Shown: piece after piece, positions 17,050 to 25,130 of the stretch
Position numbering within the stretch: position 1 is the stretch's first letter
Layout: each line of letters begins with the position of its first letter
From: Zhihengliuella salsuginis
GTDB taxonomy: Bacteria; Actinomycetota; Actinomycetes; Actinomycetales; Micrococcaceae
Assembly: GCF_014651715.1 (NCBI RefSeq)
Contig: NZ_BMXK01000017.1
Coordinates: 1 to 33,746 of the forward strand
Reading direction: 5' to 3'
Length of the DNA: 33,746 nt
Notes under the pieces: generated by a model
Told to the model about the DNA's origin: nothing
Databases searched by the model: none
Seen by the model: the letters and a program-made list of their open reading frames with translations, nothing else
Made by a program: the position numbers and the translations under genes

Positions 17050-17828
17050 GAATCGCAGTCATCGGCAACTCGCACCTCGGCCATATGGCCGAACCGGCCC
17101 GCGCGGCGGCCGATCCCGTCGGCGCGAGCGTCGACTTCTTCATCGAGCGCACCTACGGGACGGCCGGGCTGGGCGTCCGCGACGCGGGAGGGGACGTGGT
17201 GCGGATGCCCAGCATCCGGCTCGTCGCCGAGGCGGACGCCGGCACCGTGGTCGACGTGGAGGCCTACGACGCGTTCGTGGTCGTCGCCTTCGGCATCTCG
17301 GCGATCTCCCTGGTCGACGCCGCGCAGAAGTACCAGCGGGACACGTACCGGGGCTGGCTGCCGCAGTTCATCCTCTCCGAGGCGATGTTCCGCGAGTACC
17401 TCGACGCCGTCATGGAGCGGACCAAGGGCTTCCGCCTGCTCCGCCTGCTGCGGGAGCGGACGGACAAGCCGATCTGGCTGATCCCCCAGCCCTACCCCCT
17501 GGCCTGGGCGGCCGAGCGGGAGGGCGACAAGTTCGCGCGGTATGCGGACCTGCGGGCTGCCGGAGAGCAGGGCCGGGTGCGCGCGGACTTCGAGGCCCAG
17601 CTGGGTCGCCTCGCAGGCATCGGCGTCCAGATCTTCCACCAGCCGGAGGAGACCATGGAGGACACGTGCTTCACCCGTCCGGAGTACGGGCTCGCGGACC
17701 CGGCCGACGCTGGTGAGGGCTCCTTCTACGTTCGCGGCGATTTCTACCACATGAACAAGCGTTTCGGGGAGGCCGTCATGGATCCTCTGCTCCTCAAGGG
17801 TGTGCTGCCGGGCGGCGATCGGCTCTAG
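17046..17828 (+). CDS. SGNH/GDSL-like hydrolase coupled to the GSCFA gene
   Basis: A 260-residue protein. It opens with a short beta strand and block I of SGNH hydrolases (MRIAVIGNSHLGHM, Ser9 as probable nucleophile), and near the C-terminus carries the block V pattern D-x-x-H (Asp232, His235 in GDFYHMN). The middle is not recognisable beyond VAFGIS, which could be the block II/III region. It has no signal peptide or membrane helix. The four-base overlap with the GSCFA gene implies coupled translation, and two enzymes of related fold made together may act on one substrate or as a heteromer. No glycosyltransferase or polysaccharide gene is nearby. Confidence 0.75.
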   Translation: MRIAVIGNSHLGHMAEPARAAADPVGASVDFFIERTYGTAGLGVRDAGGDVVRMPSIRLVAEADAGTVVDVEAYDAFVVVAFGISAISLVDAAQKYQRDTYRGWLPQFILSEAMFREYLDAVMERTKGFRLLRLLRERTDKPIWLIPQPYPLAWAAEREGDKFARYADLRAAGEQGRVRADFEAQLGRLAGIGVQIFHQPEETMEDTCFTRPEYGLADPADAGEGSFYVRGDFYHMNKRFGEAVMDPLLLKGVLPGGDRL

Positions 17829-17952
17829 CCCGCCGGGCGGCGCAGAATCCGGTCACCGTTAAATAACGAGCTCAGGGACACTCTGTACCTTCAAGGGTTC
17901 AGCAGTTATTCTGGCTTGTGGGAACGGGAAACTCTTGCGGAAGGTGAAGATC
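17829..17952 (+). other. Intergenic region with a small dyad and possible promoter
   Basis: CGTTA-AA-TAACG at 17857-17868 is a perfect, AT-rich dyad in otherwise GC-rich DNA. TATTCT at 17907-17912 is a plausible -10; no good -35 is at the right distance. The region precedes two small membrane proteins, and the dyad may be an operator. Confidence 0.3.
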
Positions 17953-18333
17953 GTGAGTTCGATCCATCAGGTCGAGCGCCGTCGGCATGCTCGACGGCCT
18001 GTCGCCATGGCGTTGCTCATGCTCTTCACGGCCGGGTTCGGCGCATGGAATCTCATCCATGCCGCCGGCCCGGCCACTGTTGTGTTTGTGAGCCTCTGGA
18101 TGGTTCTCGCCGGTGCCGCTACCCCGCTGATGACGCGCTTCTTGCAGCCCGAAGCGACGACGATGCGCTGGTGCGGCGTCGCCGGGCTCGCGGCGTCGGT
18201 AGCGGCGGCCGTGTCGGCCGCACTGCTGGCCGAGGCCGGGGCCTGGGAGCTATACGGGGTGCTGGTCATCATGTTTCTTGGCATGACCATCGCCCCGCGC
18301 TATACCGCAGTCGGCTGGGACCGGGATGACTGA
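17953..18333 (+). CDS. Small membrane protein of unknown function
   Basis: 126 residues with four hydrophobic helices after a very basic N-terminus (VERRRHARRP), which should stay in the cytoplasm. The GTG at 17953 is chosen because GGAAGG (17939-17944) lies eight bases upstream; a TTG at 17935 in the same frame has a poorer site. The end overlaps the next gene by eight bases (ATGACTGA), so the two are made together. I do not recognise the family. Confidence 0.65.
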   Translation: MSSIHQVERRRHARRPVAMALLMLFTAGFGAWNLIHAAGPATVVFVSLWMVLAGAATPLMTRFLQPEATTMRWCGVAGLAASVAAAVSAALLAEAGAWELYGVLVIMFLGMTIAPRYTAVGWDRDD

Positions 18334-18742
18334 GGTGTCCGCCCCCGCGGCCCCGGCTCTGAACGTCCCTTCGGTGACGGTGAAGGCGTGCTTCGCCTTT
18401 TCACTCGCGTGCACCAGCGTGGCCGTGCTCATCGCGCTCCCGGAGCAAGGGACCTTCTGGTCGCCGGCCGCCCAACTCTGGGCGTGGGCTCTGTATTCGG
18501 TCGCCGTGGCCGCGATCTACTTCGTCACCTACGGGCGGATCCGACACGCGCGCCTACCGTACTGGCGCACCGCGGCGACAGTCGTGGCCGCCGCGTGCGC
18601 CGGAGTTGTCGTGACCGCCTACGCGACCCCGGCGGAAGTCCCGGTCATGATGGTGTTCGGGCACGCCGTGGTGGCGGCGTTCCTGGGTGCCTGGGCGCTG
18701 TTCCCCGGGTGGATCCTCTGGCGCCGCCACCTGGTGCGGTAG
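18326..18742 (+). CDS. Small membrane protein, partner of the preceding gene
   Basis: 138 residues, four hydrophobic helices (VKACFAFSLACTSVAVLIAL, LWAWALYSVAVAAIYFVTYG, TAATVVAAACAGVVVTAY, VFGHAVVAAFLGAWALFPGW) and a basic tail WRRHLVR. Like its upstream partner it has four helices of about 20 residues, suggesting a heteromeric membrane complex, but there is no sequence resemblance strong enough to call them paralogues. Its TAG stop lies inside an arm of the inverted repeat that separates it from the convergent copA. Confidence 0.65.
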   Translation: MTEVSAPAAPALNVPSVTVKACFAFSLACTSVAVLIALPEQGTFWSPAAQLWAWALYSVAVAAIYFVTYGRIRHARLPYWRTAATVVAAACAGVVVTAYATPAEVPVMMVFGHAVVAAFLGAWALFPGWILWRRHLVR

Positions 18743-18778
18743 GCCGCGGTCCCGCCAGCCGAGGATCCTGCCTACCGC
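18736..18778. terminator. Candidate bidirectional terminator formed by the two convergent gene ends
   Basis: GCGGTAGGC (18736-18744) and GCCTACCGC (18770-18778) are a nine-base-pair perfect inverted repeat around a 25-base loop. Each arm contains the TAG stop codon of one of the convergent genes, so both end in the codons CGG TAG. No T tract follows on either side. Confidence 0.5.
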
Positions 18779-21060
18779 CCGAAGCGCAGCAGCCGCAGCG
18801 AGTTCGCGACCACCAGCACCGAGCTGGCCGCCATCGCCGCACCCGCGAGCATCGGGTTCAGCAGGCCGAGGGCCGCGACCGGGATGCCGAGCGTGTTGTA
18901 GGCAAACGCCCAGAACAGGTTGGTCTTGATGATCGACAGCGTCTTGCGGGAGAGCTCGATCGACGTCACGACCTGGCCCAGCTCGCTGCCCATGACCGTG
19001 ATGTCCGCGGCCTCGATCGCCACGTCCGTGCCTGAGCCCATGGCGATGCCCAGGTCGGCGGTCGCCAGCGCGGGCGCGTCGTTCACGCCGTCGCCCACCA
19101 TCGCCACCTGCCGGCCCTCGCCCTGCAGCCGCTTCACCGCGTCCACCTTGCCCTCGGGCAGGACGGACGCGAACACGTCCTCGGGCGCGATCCCGACCTC
19201 GGCGGCGACCTGCGCGGCCACCTGCTCGTTGTCGCCGGTGAGCAGGACCGGGCGCAGCCCGATCTCCCGCAGCCGCTTGATCGCCGCCGCCGACCCCGGC
19301 TTCACCGTGTCCTGCAGGGACATGATGCCGACCACGCGCGGCCCCGCCGCGTCGACGACCCCGGCGAGCACCGCCGTCGCACCCTGCGCTTGGGCCGCCG
19401 CCAGGCGGTCGCGCTCGGCGGCCGAGAGCTTGATGCCCTCCTCGGCGAGCCACCGCTCCTGCCCCACGTAGACCCGTGACGGTTCACCGGAGCCAGGCAG
19501 AACGACGTCGGCGCTGACGCCGCCACCCGCGGCGGAGGCGAAGTTCGACGCGGTGAACGCGGCCTCCGGCACTGACGGGGCGGAGGCGACGATTGCGGTG
19601 GCGATCGGGTGCTCGGAGCCGGCCTCGACGGCTGCCGCGAGGCCGTGCAGCTGGTCGTCGGCGAGGTCGCCGAACGGCTCGAGGGCCGTCACCTGCAGCT
19701 CGCCGGCGGTGACCGTGCCGGTCTTGTCGAGCACCACGGTGTCGATGCGGCGGGTGTCCTCGAGCACCTGCGGCCCGCGGATCAGCAGGCCCAGCTGGGC
19801 GCCGCGGCCCGTGCCGGCGAGCAGGCCGACCGGGGTGGCCAGGCCGAGCGCGCACGGGCAGGCGATCACCAGGACGGTGACCGCGGCCTTGAAGGCCGAC
19901 TGCAGGTCACCCGTGAAGACCATCCACAGCACGAACGTGATGACCGCGATGACCAGGACGATCGGCACGAAGACCGAGGAGATGCGGTCGGCCAGGCGCG
20001 CGATCGGCGCCTTGGCGGTCTGCGCCTGCGAGACCAGCCGGCCCATCTGCGCGAGCGTGGTGTCGCTGCCGACGCGGGTGGCCTTGATGAGCAGGCGGCC
20101 GGACGTGTTGATGGTCGCGCCGGTGACGTCGTCGCCCGGGGAGACCTCGACCGGGACGGACTCGCCGGTGATCACCGAGGTGTCGACGGCGGACGCGCCC
20201 TCGGTGACGACCCCGTCCGTGGCGATCTTCTCGCCCGGGCGGACCACGATGACGTCGCCGGGGGAGAGGGATCCGGCCGGAACGCGTTGCTCGGCGCCGT
20301 CCCGGAGGACGATCGCGTCCTTGGCGCCCAGGCTCAGCAGCGACTTCAGGGCGTCGCCGGCACGGGCTTTGGCGCGGGCCTCGAGCCACCGGCCGAGCAG
20401 CAGGAAGGTGGTGACGACGCCGGCCGTCTCGAAGTAGAGCTGGTGGTCGGCCATCGAGGCCATGTCCGCGCCGGCGTGGGCGGTGAGGTCCGGATCGGCG
20501 ATCAGCTGCCACGCGGAGAACAGGAAAGCGGCGAGCACGCCGATGGAGACCAGGGTGTCCATGGTGGAGGCGCCGTGGCGCGCGTTGACCGCCGCGGCCC
20601 GGTGGAAGGGCCAGCCGGAGTAGAAGGTCACCGGCGCGGCGAGGGCGAGCGCGACCCAGCCCCAGTGCGGGAACTGCGCCGCCGGGACCATCGAGATCAC
20701 GAACAGCGGGACCGTCAGGATCGCGGCCAGGATCAGCCGCGGCCGGAGCACGTCGGCGGGGACGTCGTCGTGCTGGTGCCCGGAGTGCCCCGCGTGCTCC
20801 GGCTGCTTGACGCTGGCGCGGTAGCCGGCCGATTCGACGGCCTTGACCAGGTCCTCGTCGCTGACGTGGGACGGGACCTGCACGCTGGCGGACTCGAGGG
20901 GCAGGTTCACGCTCGCCTCGACGCCGTCGAGTTTCCCGAGCTTCCGCTCGACGCGGCCGACGCACGAGGCGCAGGTCATGCCCTCGACGCTCAGGTCGAC
21001 GGTGCGGTTCGCTTCAGGCGCGGCCTCGGCCGGCGGATGGTGGCTGTGGTGCGTGCTCAT
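18772..21060 (-). CDS. copA: Copper-exporting P1B-type ATPase
   Basis: A 762-residue membrane pump that exports Cu+ at the expense of ATP. One N-terminal heavy-metal domain with GMTCASC (Cys30, Cys33) is followed by eight helices. The usual motifs are TGES (298-301), the ion-site CPC (401-403), the phosphorylated DKTGT (Asp445) and GDGVND (656-661); the HP of the nucleotide domain is in SEHP. His-rich patches (HHSHHPP at 4-10, and HAGHSGHQHDD after the metal domain) may bind extra metal. AAGGAG is six bases before the ATG. Last gene of csoR-copZ-copA, separated from copZ by a 131-base structured spacer. Confidence 0.96.
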   Translation of the reverse strand: MSTHHSHHPPAEAAPEANRTVDLSVEGMTCASCVGRVERKLGKLDGVEASVNLPLESASVQVPSHVSDEDLVKAVESAGYRASVKQPEHAGHSGHQHDDVPADVLRPRLILAAILTVPLFVISMVPAAQFPHWGWVALALAAPVTFYSGWPFHRAAAVNARHGASTMDTLVSIGVLAAFLFSAWQLIADPDLTAHAGADMASMADHQLYFETAGVVTTFLLLGRWLEARAKARAGDALKSLLSLGAKDAIVLRDGAEQRVPAGSLSPGDVIVVRPGEKIATDGVVTEGASAVDTSVITGESVPVEVSPGDDVTGATINTSGRLLIKATRVGSDTTLAQMGRLVSQAQTAKAPIARLADRISSVFVPIVLVIAVITFVLWMVFTGDLQSAFKAAVTVLVIACPCALGLATPVGLLAGTGRGAQLGLLIRGPQVLEDTRRIDTVVLDKTGTVTAGELQVTALEPFGDLADDQLHGLAAAVEAGSEHPIATAIVASAPSVPEAAFTASNFASAAGGGVSADVVLPGSGEPSRVYVGQERWLAEEGIKLSAAERDRLAAAQAQGATAVLAGVVDAAGPRVVGIMSLQDTVKPGSAAAIKRLREIGLRPVLLTGDNEQVAAQVAAEVGIAPEDVFASVLPEGKVDAVKRLQGEGRQVAMVGDGVNDAPALATADLGIAMGSGTDVAIEAADITVMGSELGQVVTSIELSRKTLSIIKTNLFWAFAYNTLGIPVAALGLLNPMLAGAAMAASSVLVVANSLRLLRFGR

Positions 21061-21191
21061 CAGAGGCTCCTTGGGTGCTGAGCAACCCGAATTCAGCCCG
21101 TTCGAGGGCGCACGGGAGGGCGAAGGCAACTGGTTTCGGTTGCCATGGCGGACGGGCTGATGGTGAAAACGGGCTGTTCAGCCCGCGCGGG
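21061..21191 (-). other. Structured copZ-copA spacer with terminator-like hairpin and competing stems
   Basis: In transcript order (minus strand), CGGGCTG-AA-CAGCCCG (21185-21170) forms a seven-pair hairpin directly followed by TTTT, a terminator-like element. Next, TCAGCCCGT (21160-21152) pairs with ACGGGCTGA (21101-21093), nine perfect base pairs, enclosing an inner hairpin GGCAAC/GTTGCC (21144-21139 with 21130-21125). Because the first hairpin and the outer stem share complementary CAGCCC/GGGCTG segments, alternative pairings are possible. It may lower or regulate copA expression relative to copZ. Confidence 0.5.
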
Positions 21192-21419
21192 TCAGGCGTT
21201 GTTGCTGACGAGGGTGTATCCGGCCTCGGCGACGGCCTCGCTGACTTCGGCTTCGTCGAGATCGCGGACGGAGGTGATCGTGGCGGTGGAGGTGCCGCCG
21301 GCGTTGAGGGCGACGTCCACGGAGTCGACGCCCGCGATGGACTCGATCTCCTCGGTGACGGAGGCGACGCAGTGGCCGCAGGTCATGCCGGAGATGCTGA
21401 CGGTCAGGGTGTTGCTCAT
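21192..21419 (-). CDS. copZ: Copper chaperone CopZ (heavy-metal-associated domain)
   Basis: A 75-residue single HMA domain with the beta-alpha-beta-beta-alpha-beta layout. Its copper loop is GMTCGHC; the extra His between the cysteines is typical of actinobacterial CopZ. It carries Cu+ in the cytoplasm to CopA and CsoR. AGGAGG is six bases before the ATG, and it follows csoR by 24 bases, so it is part of the csoR-led transcript. Length normal. Confident. Confidence 0.94.
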   Translation of the reverse strand: MSNTLTVSISGMTCGHCVASVTEEIESIAGVDSVDVALNAGGTSTATITSVRDLDEAEVSEAVAEAGYTLVSNNA

Positions 21420-21443
21420 GGTGATTCCTCCTGGGTGTGGTGG

Positions 21444-21764
21444 CTAGCGCAGCAGGCGGCTGATGGCCGCCGACGCTTCTTTGACCTTGTCTTCGACGAT
21501 GCTCGGATCGCCGGTGGCCTGCGACTGCTCGGCGGCGCCGACGACGCAGTGGCCGATGTGGTCCTCGACGAGATTCAGGGAGACCTTGTGCATGGCCGCG
21601 TTGATCGCGGACACCTGCGTGAGGACGTCGATGCAGTACGTGTCCTCCTCGACCATGCGGGCGATGCCGCGCACCTGCCCTTCGATCCGGCGCAGACGCT
21701 TGAGCAGCGCGTCCTTGTCGGCCGAGTATCCGTGCGGGTGGGTCTTGTCGGTGCGCGTCTCCAT
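21444..21764 (-). CDS. csoR: Copper-sensing repressor CsoR
   Basis: A 106-residue all-helical repressor of the CsoR/RcnR (DUF156) family. The Cu+ ligands C-H-C are present: Cys in DTYCIDVL, then His and Cys in the H-x3-C of EDHIGHC. KRLRRIEGQVRGIARMVEE is the family signature. It represses the operon until Cu+ binding releases DNA. The ATG at 21764 has no ribosome site; a -10 hexamer TATTGT ends seven bases ahead of it, so the mRNA is probably leaderless. Two CsoR-type palindromes lie in the promoter. Confidence 0.95.
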   Translation of the reverse strand: METRTDKTHPHGYSADKDALLKRLRRIEGQVRGIARMVEEDTYCIDVLTQVSAINAAMHKVSLNLVEDHIGHCVVGAAEQSQATGDPSIVEDKVKEASAAISRLLR

Positions 21765-21818
21765 AACCCCGACAATACCCCTGGAGGGTATGTTCGTCAA
21801 GTACCCCCTAGGGGTATT
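21765..21818 (-). promoter_or_regulatory. csoR-copZ-copA promoter with two CsoR operators
   Basis: Minus strand: TTGACG (21800-21795), 17 bases, TATTGT (21777-21772), then the csoR ATG seven bases on. Operator 1, ATACCC-N5-GGGTAT (21775-21791), covers the spacer and part of the -10. Operator 2, TACCCC-CTA-GGGGTA (21802-21816), lies just upstream of the -35. Both match the GC-rich-centre, TA-flanked CsoR site pattern. Two sites imply cooperative or graded repression by CsoR tetramers. Confidence 0.8.
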
Positions 21819-21839
21819 TTTGGGTGACGTGTGCGCGGA

Positions 21840-21890
21840 TGCAACAAGAGCGGCCCGCGACTCGATGTCGCGGACCGCTCCGGTGTTGCA
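21840..21890 (-). terminator. Large hairpin after the threonine aldolase gene
   Basis: GAGCGGCCCGCGAC (21848-21861) pairs with GTCGCGGACCGCTC (21867-21880) with one mismatch, around the loop TCGAT; TGCAAC (21840-21845) and GTTGCA (21885-21890) extend it past a small internal loop. No T tract follows on either strand. It separates the threonine aldolase operon from the csoR promoter and probably stops read-through into it. Confidence 0.7.
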
Positions 21891-21907
21891 GCCTCTGGGG
21901 CCGGCGT

Positions 21908-22960
21908 TCAGGCCACGGCCGCCTCGACCGCGGCGACCAGGCCGTCGATGTCCTCCTCGGTGGTGTCCCACGAGCACATCCAGCGGACCTCCCCCGTGGC
22001 CGGGTCCCAGTCGTAGAAGCGGAAGGACTCGCGCACGCGGTCCGCCGCCCCGTCCGGCAGGATCGCGAAGACGCCGTTGGCCTGTGTCTGCTGCGTGAGC
22101 CGCACGCCCCCGATCGTCTCGACGCCGGCGCGCAGGCGCTGCGCCATCGCGTTGGCGTGCGCCGCCGAGCGCAGCCACAGGTCGCCCTCGTAGAGCGCGA
22201 TCAGCTGCGCCGAGAGGAAGCGCATCTTCGAGGCCAGTTGCATGTTCATCTTGCGCAGGTACTTCAGCCCGGAGTCGTCGTCCCCGAGCCAGACCACGGC
22301 CTCGCCGAGCAGCAGCCCGTTCTTGGTCCCGCCGAGGCTCACGACGTCGACGCCGGCGTCCGTCGTGAACGCGCGCAGCGGCACGCCCAGGTGGGCCGCC
22401 GCGTTGGAGAGCCGCGCCCCGTCCAGGTGCAGGCGCATGCCGCGTGCGTGCACGTGGTCGGCGATGGCGCGCACCTCCTCCGGCGTGTAGCACGTGCCGA
22501 GCTCGGTGGTCTGCGTGATGGAGACGGCGAGCGGCTGGGCGCGGTGCTCGTCGCCCCACCCCCACGCCTCACGGTCGATGAGCTCGGGGGTCAGCTTGCC
22601 GTCCGGCGTCGGGACGGTCAGCAGCTTGATGCCGCCGACCCGCTCCGGGGCGCCGTTCTCGTCCACGTTGATGTGCGCCGTCTCGGCGCAGACGACGGCG
22701 CCCCAGCGCGGCAGCAGCGACTGCAGCGAGAGGACGTTCGCGCCGGTGCCGTTGAACACGGGGAACGCGGTGGCGCCCGCGCCGAAGTGCCCGGCGACGA
22801 CCTCCTGCAGCCGTGCTGTGTATGGGTCCTCGCCGTAGGCGGTGACGTGCCCGGCGTTGGCCGCCGCCACGGCCGCGACGACTTCCGGGTGGGCGCCGGC
22901 GTAGTTGTCGGAGGCGAAACCGCGCGCGGCGGCGATCACTTCGGTGCTTGTGGCGGTCAT
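21908..22960 (-). CDS. Threonine aldolase family PLP enzyme
   Basis: A 350-residue fold-type I PLP enzyme. The PLP lysine is Lys213 in SLGGTKNG; Asp180 in LHLDGAR contacts the pyridine nitrogen, and FNGTGAN holds the phosphate. Low-specificity L-threonine aldolases split threonine and allo-threonine to glycine and acetaldehyde; beta-hydroxy-amino-acid substrates related to the SDR and DUF6421-like partners are equally possible. The ATG overlaps the SDR stop (ATGA, 22957-22960). Last gene of a three-gene coupled operon ending in a strong hairpin. Confidence 0.9.
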   Translation of the reverse strand: MTATSTEVIAAARGFASDNYAGAHPEVVAAVAAANAGHVTAYGEDPYTARLQEVVAGHFGAGATAFPVFNGTGANVLSLQSLLPRWGAVVCAETAHINVDENGAPERVGGIKLLTVPTPDGKLTPELIDREAWGWGDEHRAQPLAVSITQTTELGTCYTPEEVRAIADHVHARGMRLHLDGARLSNAAAHLGVPLRAFTTDAGVDVVSLGGTKNGLLLGEAVVWLGDDDSGLKYLRKMNMQLASKMRFLSAQLIALYEGDLWLRSAAHANAMAQRLRAGVETIGGVRLTQQTQANGVFAILPDGAADRVRESFRFYDWDPATGEVRWMCSWDTTEEDIDGLVAAVEAAVA

Positions 22961-23673
22961 GCGAAGACCCCCGTCTCGGTATCGGATCCCGCGGCGAGGC
23001 GCAGGTGGCGGCCGTTGATCTCGGCGGCGTCGAGTGCAAACAACTGCACGGCAGCCTCGCCGAGGACCTCGACGTCGGTGAAGCCGGGGAACTTCCGGTC
23101 CGGCCGGTCAGCCCGCATCGCGGCGTCGACCAGCGCCTTGACCACCAGTACGACGGCGGCGGCGCGGCCGCCGTCGTACCCCTGCGCGATCGCGCGGGTC
23201 CAGGTCTCGGCGGCGGCCTTGACGGCCGCGTAGTTGGCCCCGCCCGCGGTGGGCGCGGATGCGGACTCGGCGGAGACGATCGCGACGCGGCCGGCGTCGG
23301 AGGCGGCGACGTCGTCGTTGAACGCGCGGGTGGTGTTGCGCAGGGTGGTCATGACGCGCGAGTGCAGGAAGTCCCAGTCCTCGTCGGTCTGGTCCGCGAG
23401 CGTCTTGCCGCCGCGCCAGCCGCCGACCAGGTGGATGAGGCCGTCGGCCGGGCCGAGGTCGCGGTGCACGTCCTCCGCCAGGGCGGCCACGGCGGCCGGA
23501 TCCGTCAGGTCGCACGCGTACCCCGTGACGTCCGCGTGGACCCCGGCCACCCGGGCGATCCGCCCGGCGTCGCTGCCCACGGCGGCGACGCGCATTCCCG
23601 CCCGCGCCAGCGCGGTGCAGACGGCGATTCCGGCGGCGCTGGTCGCGCCCGCGACGACCACCGCGCGGCTCAT
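22957..23673 (-). CDS. SDR family NAD(P)-dependent oxidoreductase
   Basis: A 238-residue classical-type short-chain dehydrogenase. Its nucleotide-binding loop is AGATSAAGIA (residues 9-17) rather than the strict TGxxxGIG, and the catalytic pair is Tyr148-x3-Lys152 (YAAVK) with serines at 134 and 137. It has no predicted substrate. The start at 23673 overlaps the upstream stop by ATGA, and its own stop overlaps the aldolase ATG, so it is translationally locked into the operon. An SDR next to a threonine aldolase could interconvert a beta-hydroxy and a beta-keto amino acid (inference). Confidence 0.88.
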   Translation of the reverse strand: MSRAVVVAGATSAAGIAVCTALARAGMRVAAVGSDAGRIARVAGVHADVTGYACDLTDPAAVAALAEDVHRDLGPADGLIHLVGGWRGGKTLADQTDEDWDFLHSRVMTTLRNTTRAFNDDVAASDAGRVAIVSAESASAPTAGGANYAAVKAAAETWTRAIAQGYDGGRAAAVVLVVKALVDAAMRADRPDRKFPGFTDVEVLGEAAVQLFALDAAEINGRHLRLAAGSDTETGVFA

Positions 23674-25073
23674 GCCGACTCCCGCGCGTCCGGCGTGGCG
23701 CCCGTGATGCCGGAGGTCGACTCGATGACGCCGCGGATCTTCTTCTCCAGCGCCTCGTAGAACATGGAGAGCGGGAACTCGTCGTCGAGGACCTGGTCGG
23801 TCAGCCCGCGCGGCGGCCCGTCGAGCGGCAGCGCGTCCGGGCCCTTGGCCCACACGGAGGCGGGGTTCGGGGTCAGCGTCTCGGAGACGAGCTCGTACGC
23901 GGCGAGCCAGTGGGCCGGCTTGGGGCGGTCGATCGAGCGCCAGTAGAGCTCCTCGATCTTCACGCCGAGTTCCACGACGACGCCGGTCACCTCGTCCCAG
24001 TCGATCGTCATCTTGCCGTCGGTCCAGTGCAGGACGTGGTGCTGGTGCATCCACGCGAACAGCAGCTGGCCGCCGAGGCCGTCGTAGTTGCGGACGCGGT
24101 TGCCGGTCACGGCGAAACGGAAGATGCGGTCGAAGATCACCGCGTACTGCACCAGCTTCGCGTGCCGGCGCGTGGCCTCGTCGCGCGACTCGTCCCGCTC
24201 GATCCGCACGGATTCGCGGAACGCGGTCAGGTCGCAGCGCAGCTCCTCGAGCGAGTACAGGAAGTACGGCATGCGCTGCTTGATCATGAACGGGTCGAAC
24301 GGCAGGTCCCCGCGCATGTGGGTGCGGTCGTGGATGAGGTCCCACATGACGAACGTCTTCTCCGCCAGGTGCTGGTCCTCGGCGAGCTCCGCGGCGCCGG
24401 CGGGCAGCTCGAGCGAGGTGATCTCCGCGGCGGCCTTCAGAACCCGGCGGAAGCGGGCGGCCTCGCGGTCGGCGAAGATGCCGCCCCACGTGAAGGCCGG
24501 GGTGCTGCGCACGGCCACGCTCTCCGGGAAGAGGACCGCGGAGTTGGTGTCGTAGCCGGGAGTGAAGTCCAGGAAGCGGATCGGCACGAACAGCTTGTTC
24601 GAGTAGTCGCCCGCCTCCAGATCGGCGATGAACTCGGGCCAGATGACCTCCACCAGGACGGCTTCGACGAAGCGGTTGGTGCTGCCGTTCTGGGTGTACA
24701 TCGGGAAGAGGACCAGGTGCGGCAGCCCGTCGACACGCTCGGCCTCCGGGTGGAAGGCGACGAGCGAGTCGAGGAAGTCCGGCACCTCGAACCCGCCGTC
24801 GGCCCAGCGGCGCAGGTCCTGCTGCACCAGGGCGAGGTACTCGGCGTCGTGCGGCAGGTGCCCGGCCAGCTCCTCGACCGAGGCCAGGATGGTCTCGACG
24901 TGGGCCTTCGCGCCGGCGTGGTCGCCCGGCTCCGGGATGGACCCGTCCTTGATCTGGACGTCCTGGAGCGCGGTCGCCGCGGCCTTCAGGGCCTTCCAGG
25001 CGGGCAGGTTCGGCAGGTCGTCGGCCGGGGTACGGCCGGTGGTCAGGGTGGTGTGCGTGGCGGTCAACGTCAT
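23670..25073 (-). CDS. DUF6421-like protein of unknown function
   Basis: A 467-residue soluble protein; from memory its length and pattern fit DUF6421 of actinobacteria, but I cannot check this here. Visible features are two His clusters, HDRTH (248-252) and HQHHVLH around residue 340, plus conserved-looking aromatic runs (FLDFTPGYDTN, FTWGGIFADRE). The His spacing suggests a metal site, so a metalloenzyme is possible. No signal peptide or membrane helix. First gene of the coupled operon with SDR and threonine aldolase. No clear ribosome site sits right before the ATG. Confidence 0.7.
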   Translation of the reverse strand: MTLTATHTTLTTGRTPADDLPNLPAWKALKAAATALQDVQIKDGSIPEPGDHAGAKAHVETILASVEELAGHLPHDAEYLALVQQDLRRWADGGFEVPDFLDSLVAFHPEAERVDGLPHLVLFPMYTQNGSTNRFVEAVLVEVIWPEFIADLEAGDYSNKLFVPIRFLDFTPGYDTNSAVLFPESVAVRSTPAFTWGGIFADREAARFRRVLKAAAEITSLELPAGAAELAEDQHLAEKTFVMWDLIHDRTHMRGDLPFDPFMIKQRMPYFLYSLEELRCDLTAFRESVRIERDESRDEATRRHAKLVQYAVIFDRIFRFAVTGNRVRNYDGLGGQLLFAWMHQHHVLHWTDGKMTIDWDEVTGVVVELGVKIEELYWRSIDRPKPAHWLAAYELVSETLTPNPASVWAKGPDALPLDGPPRGLTDQVLDDEFPLSMFYEALEKKIRGVIESTSGITGATPDARESA

Positions 25074-25130
25074 CGTCCCCTCCAGTCGGTGCTCTCGGGC
25101 GCGCGGCCCTCGGTGGTCTGCATCACCTCA

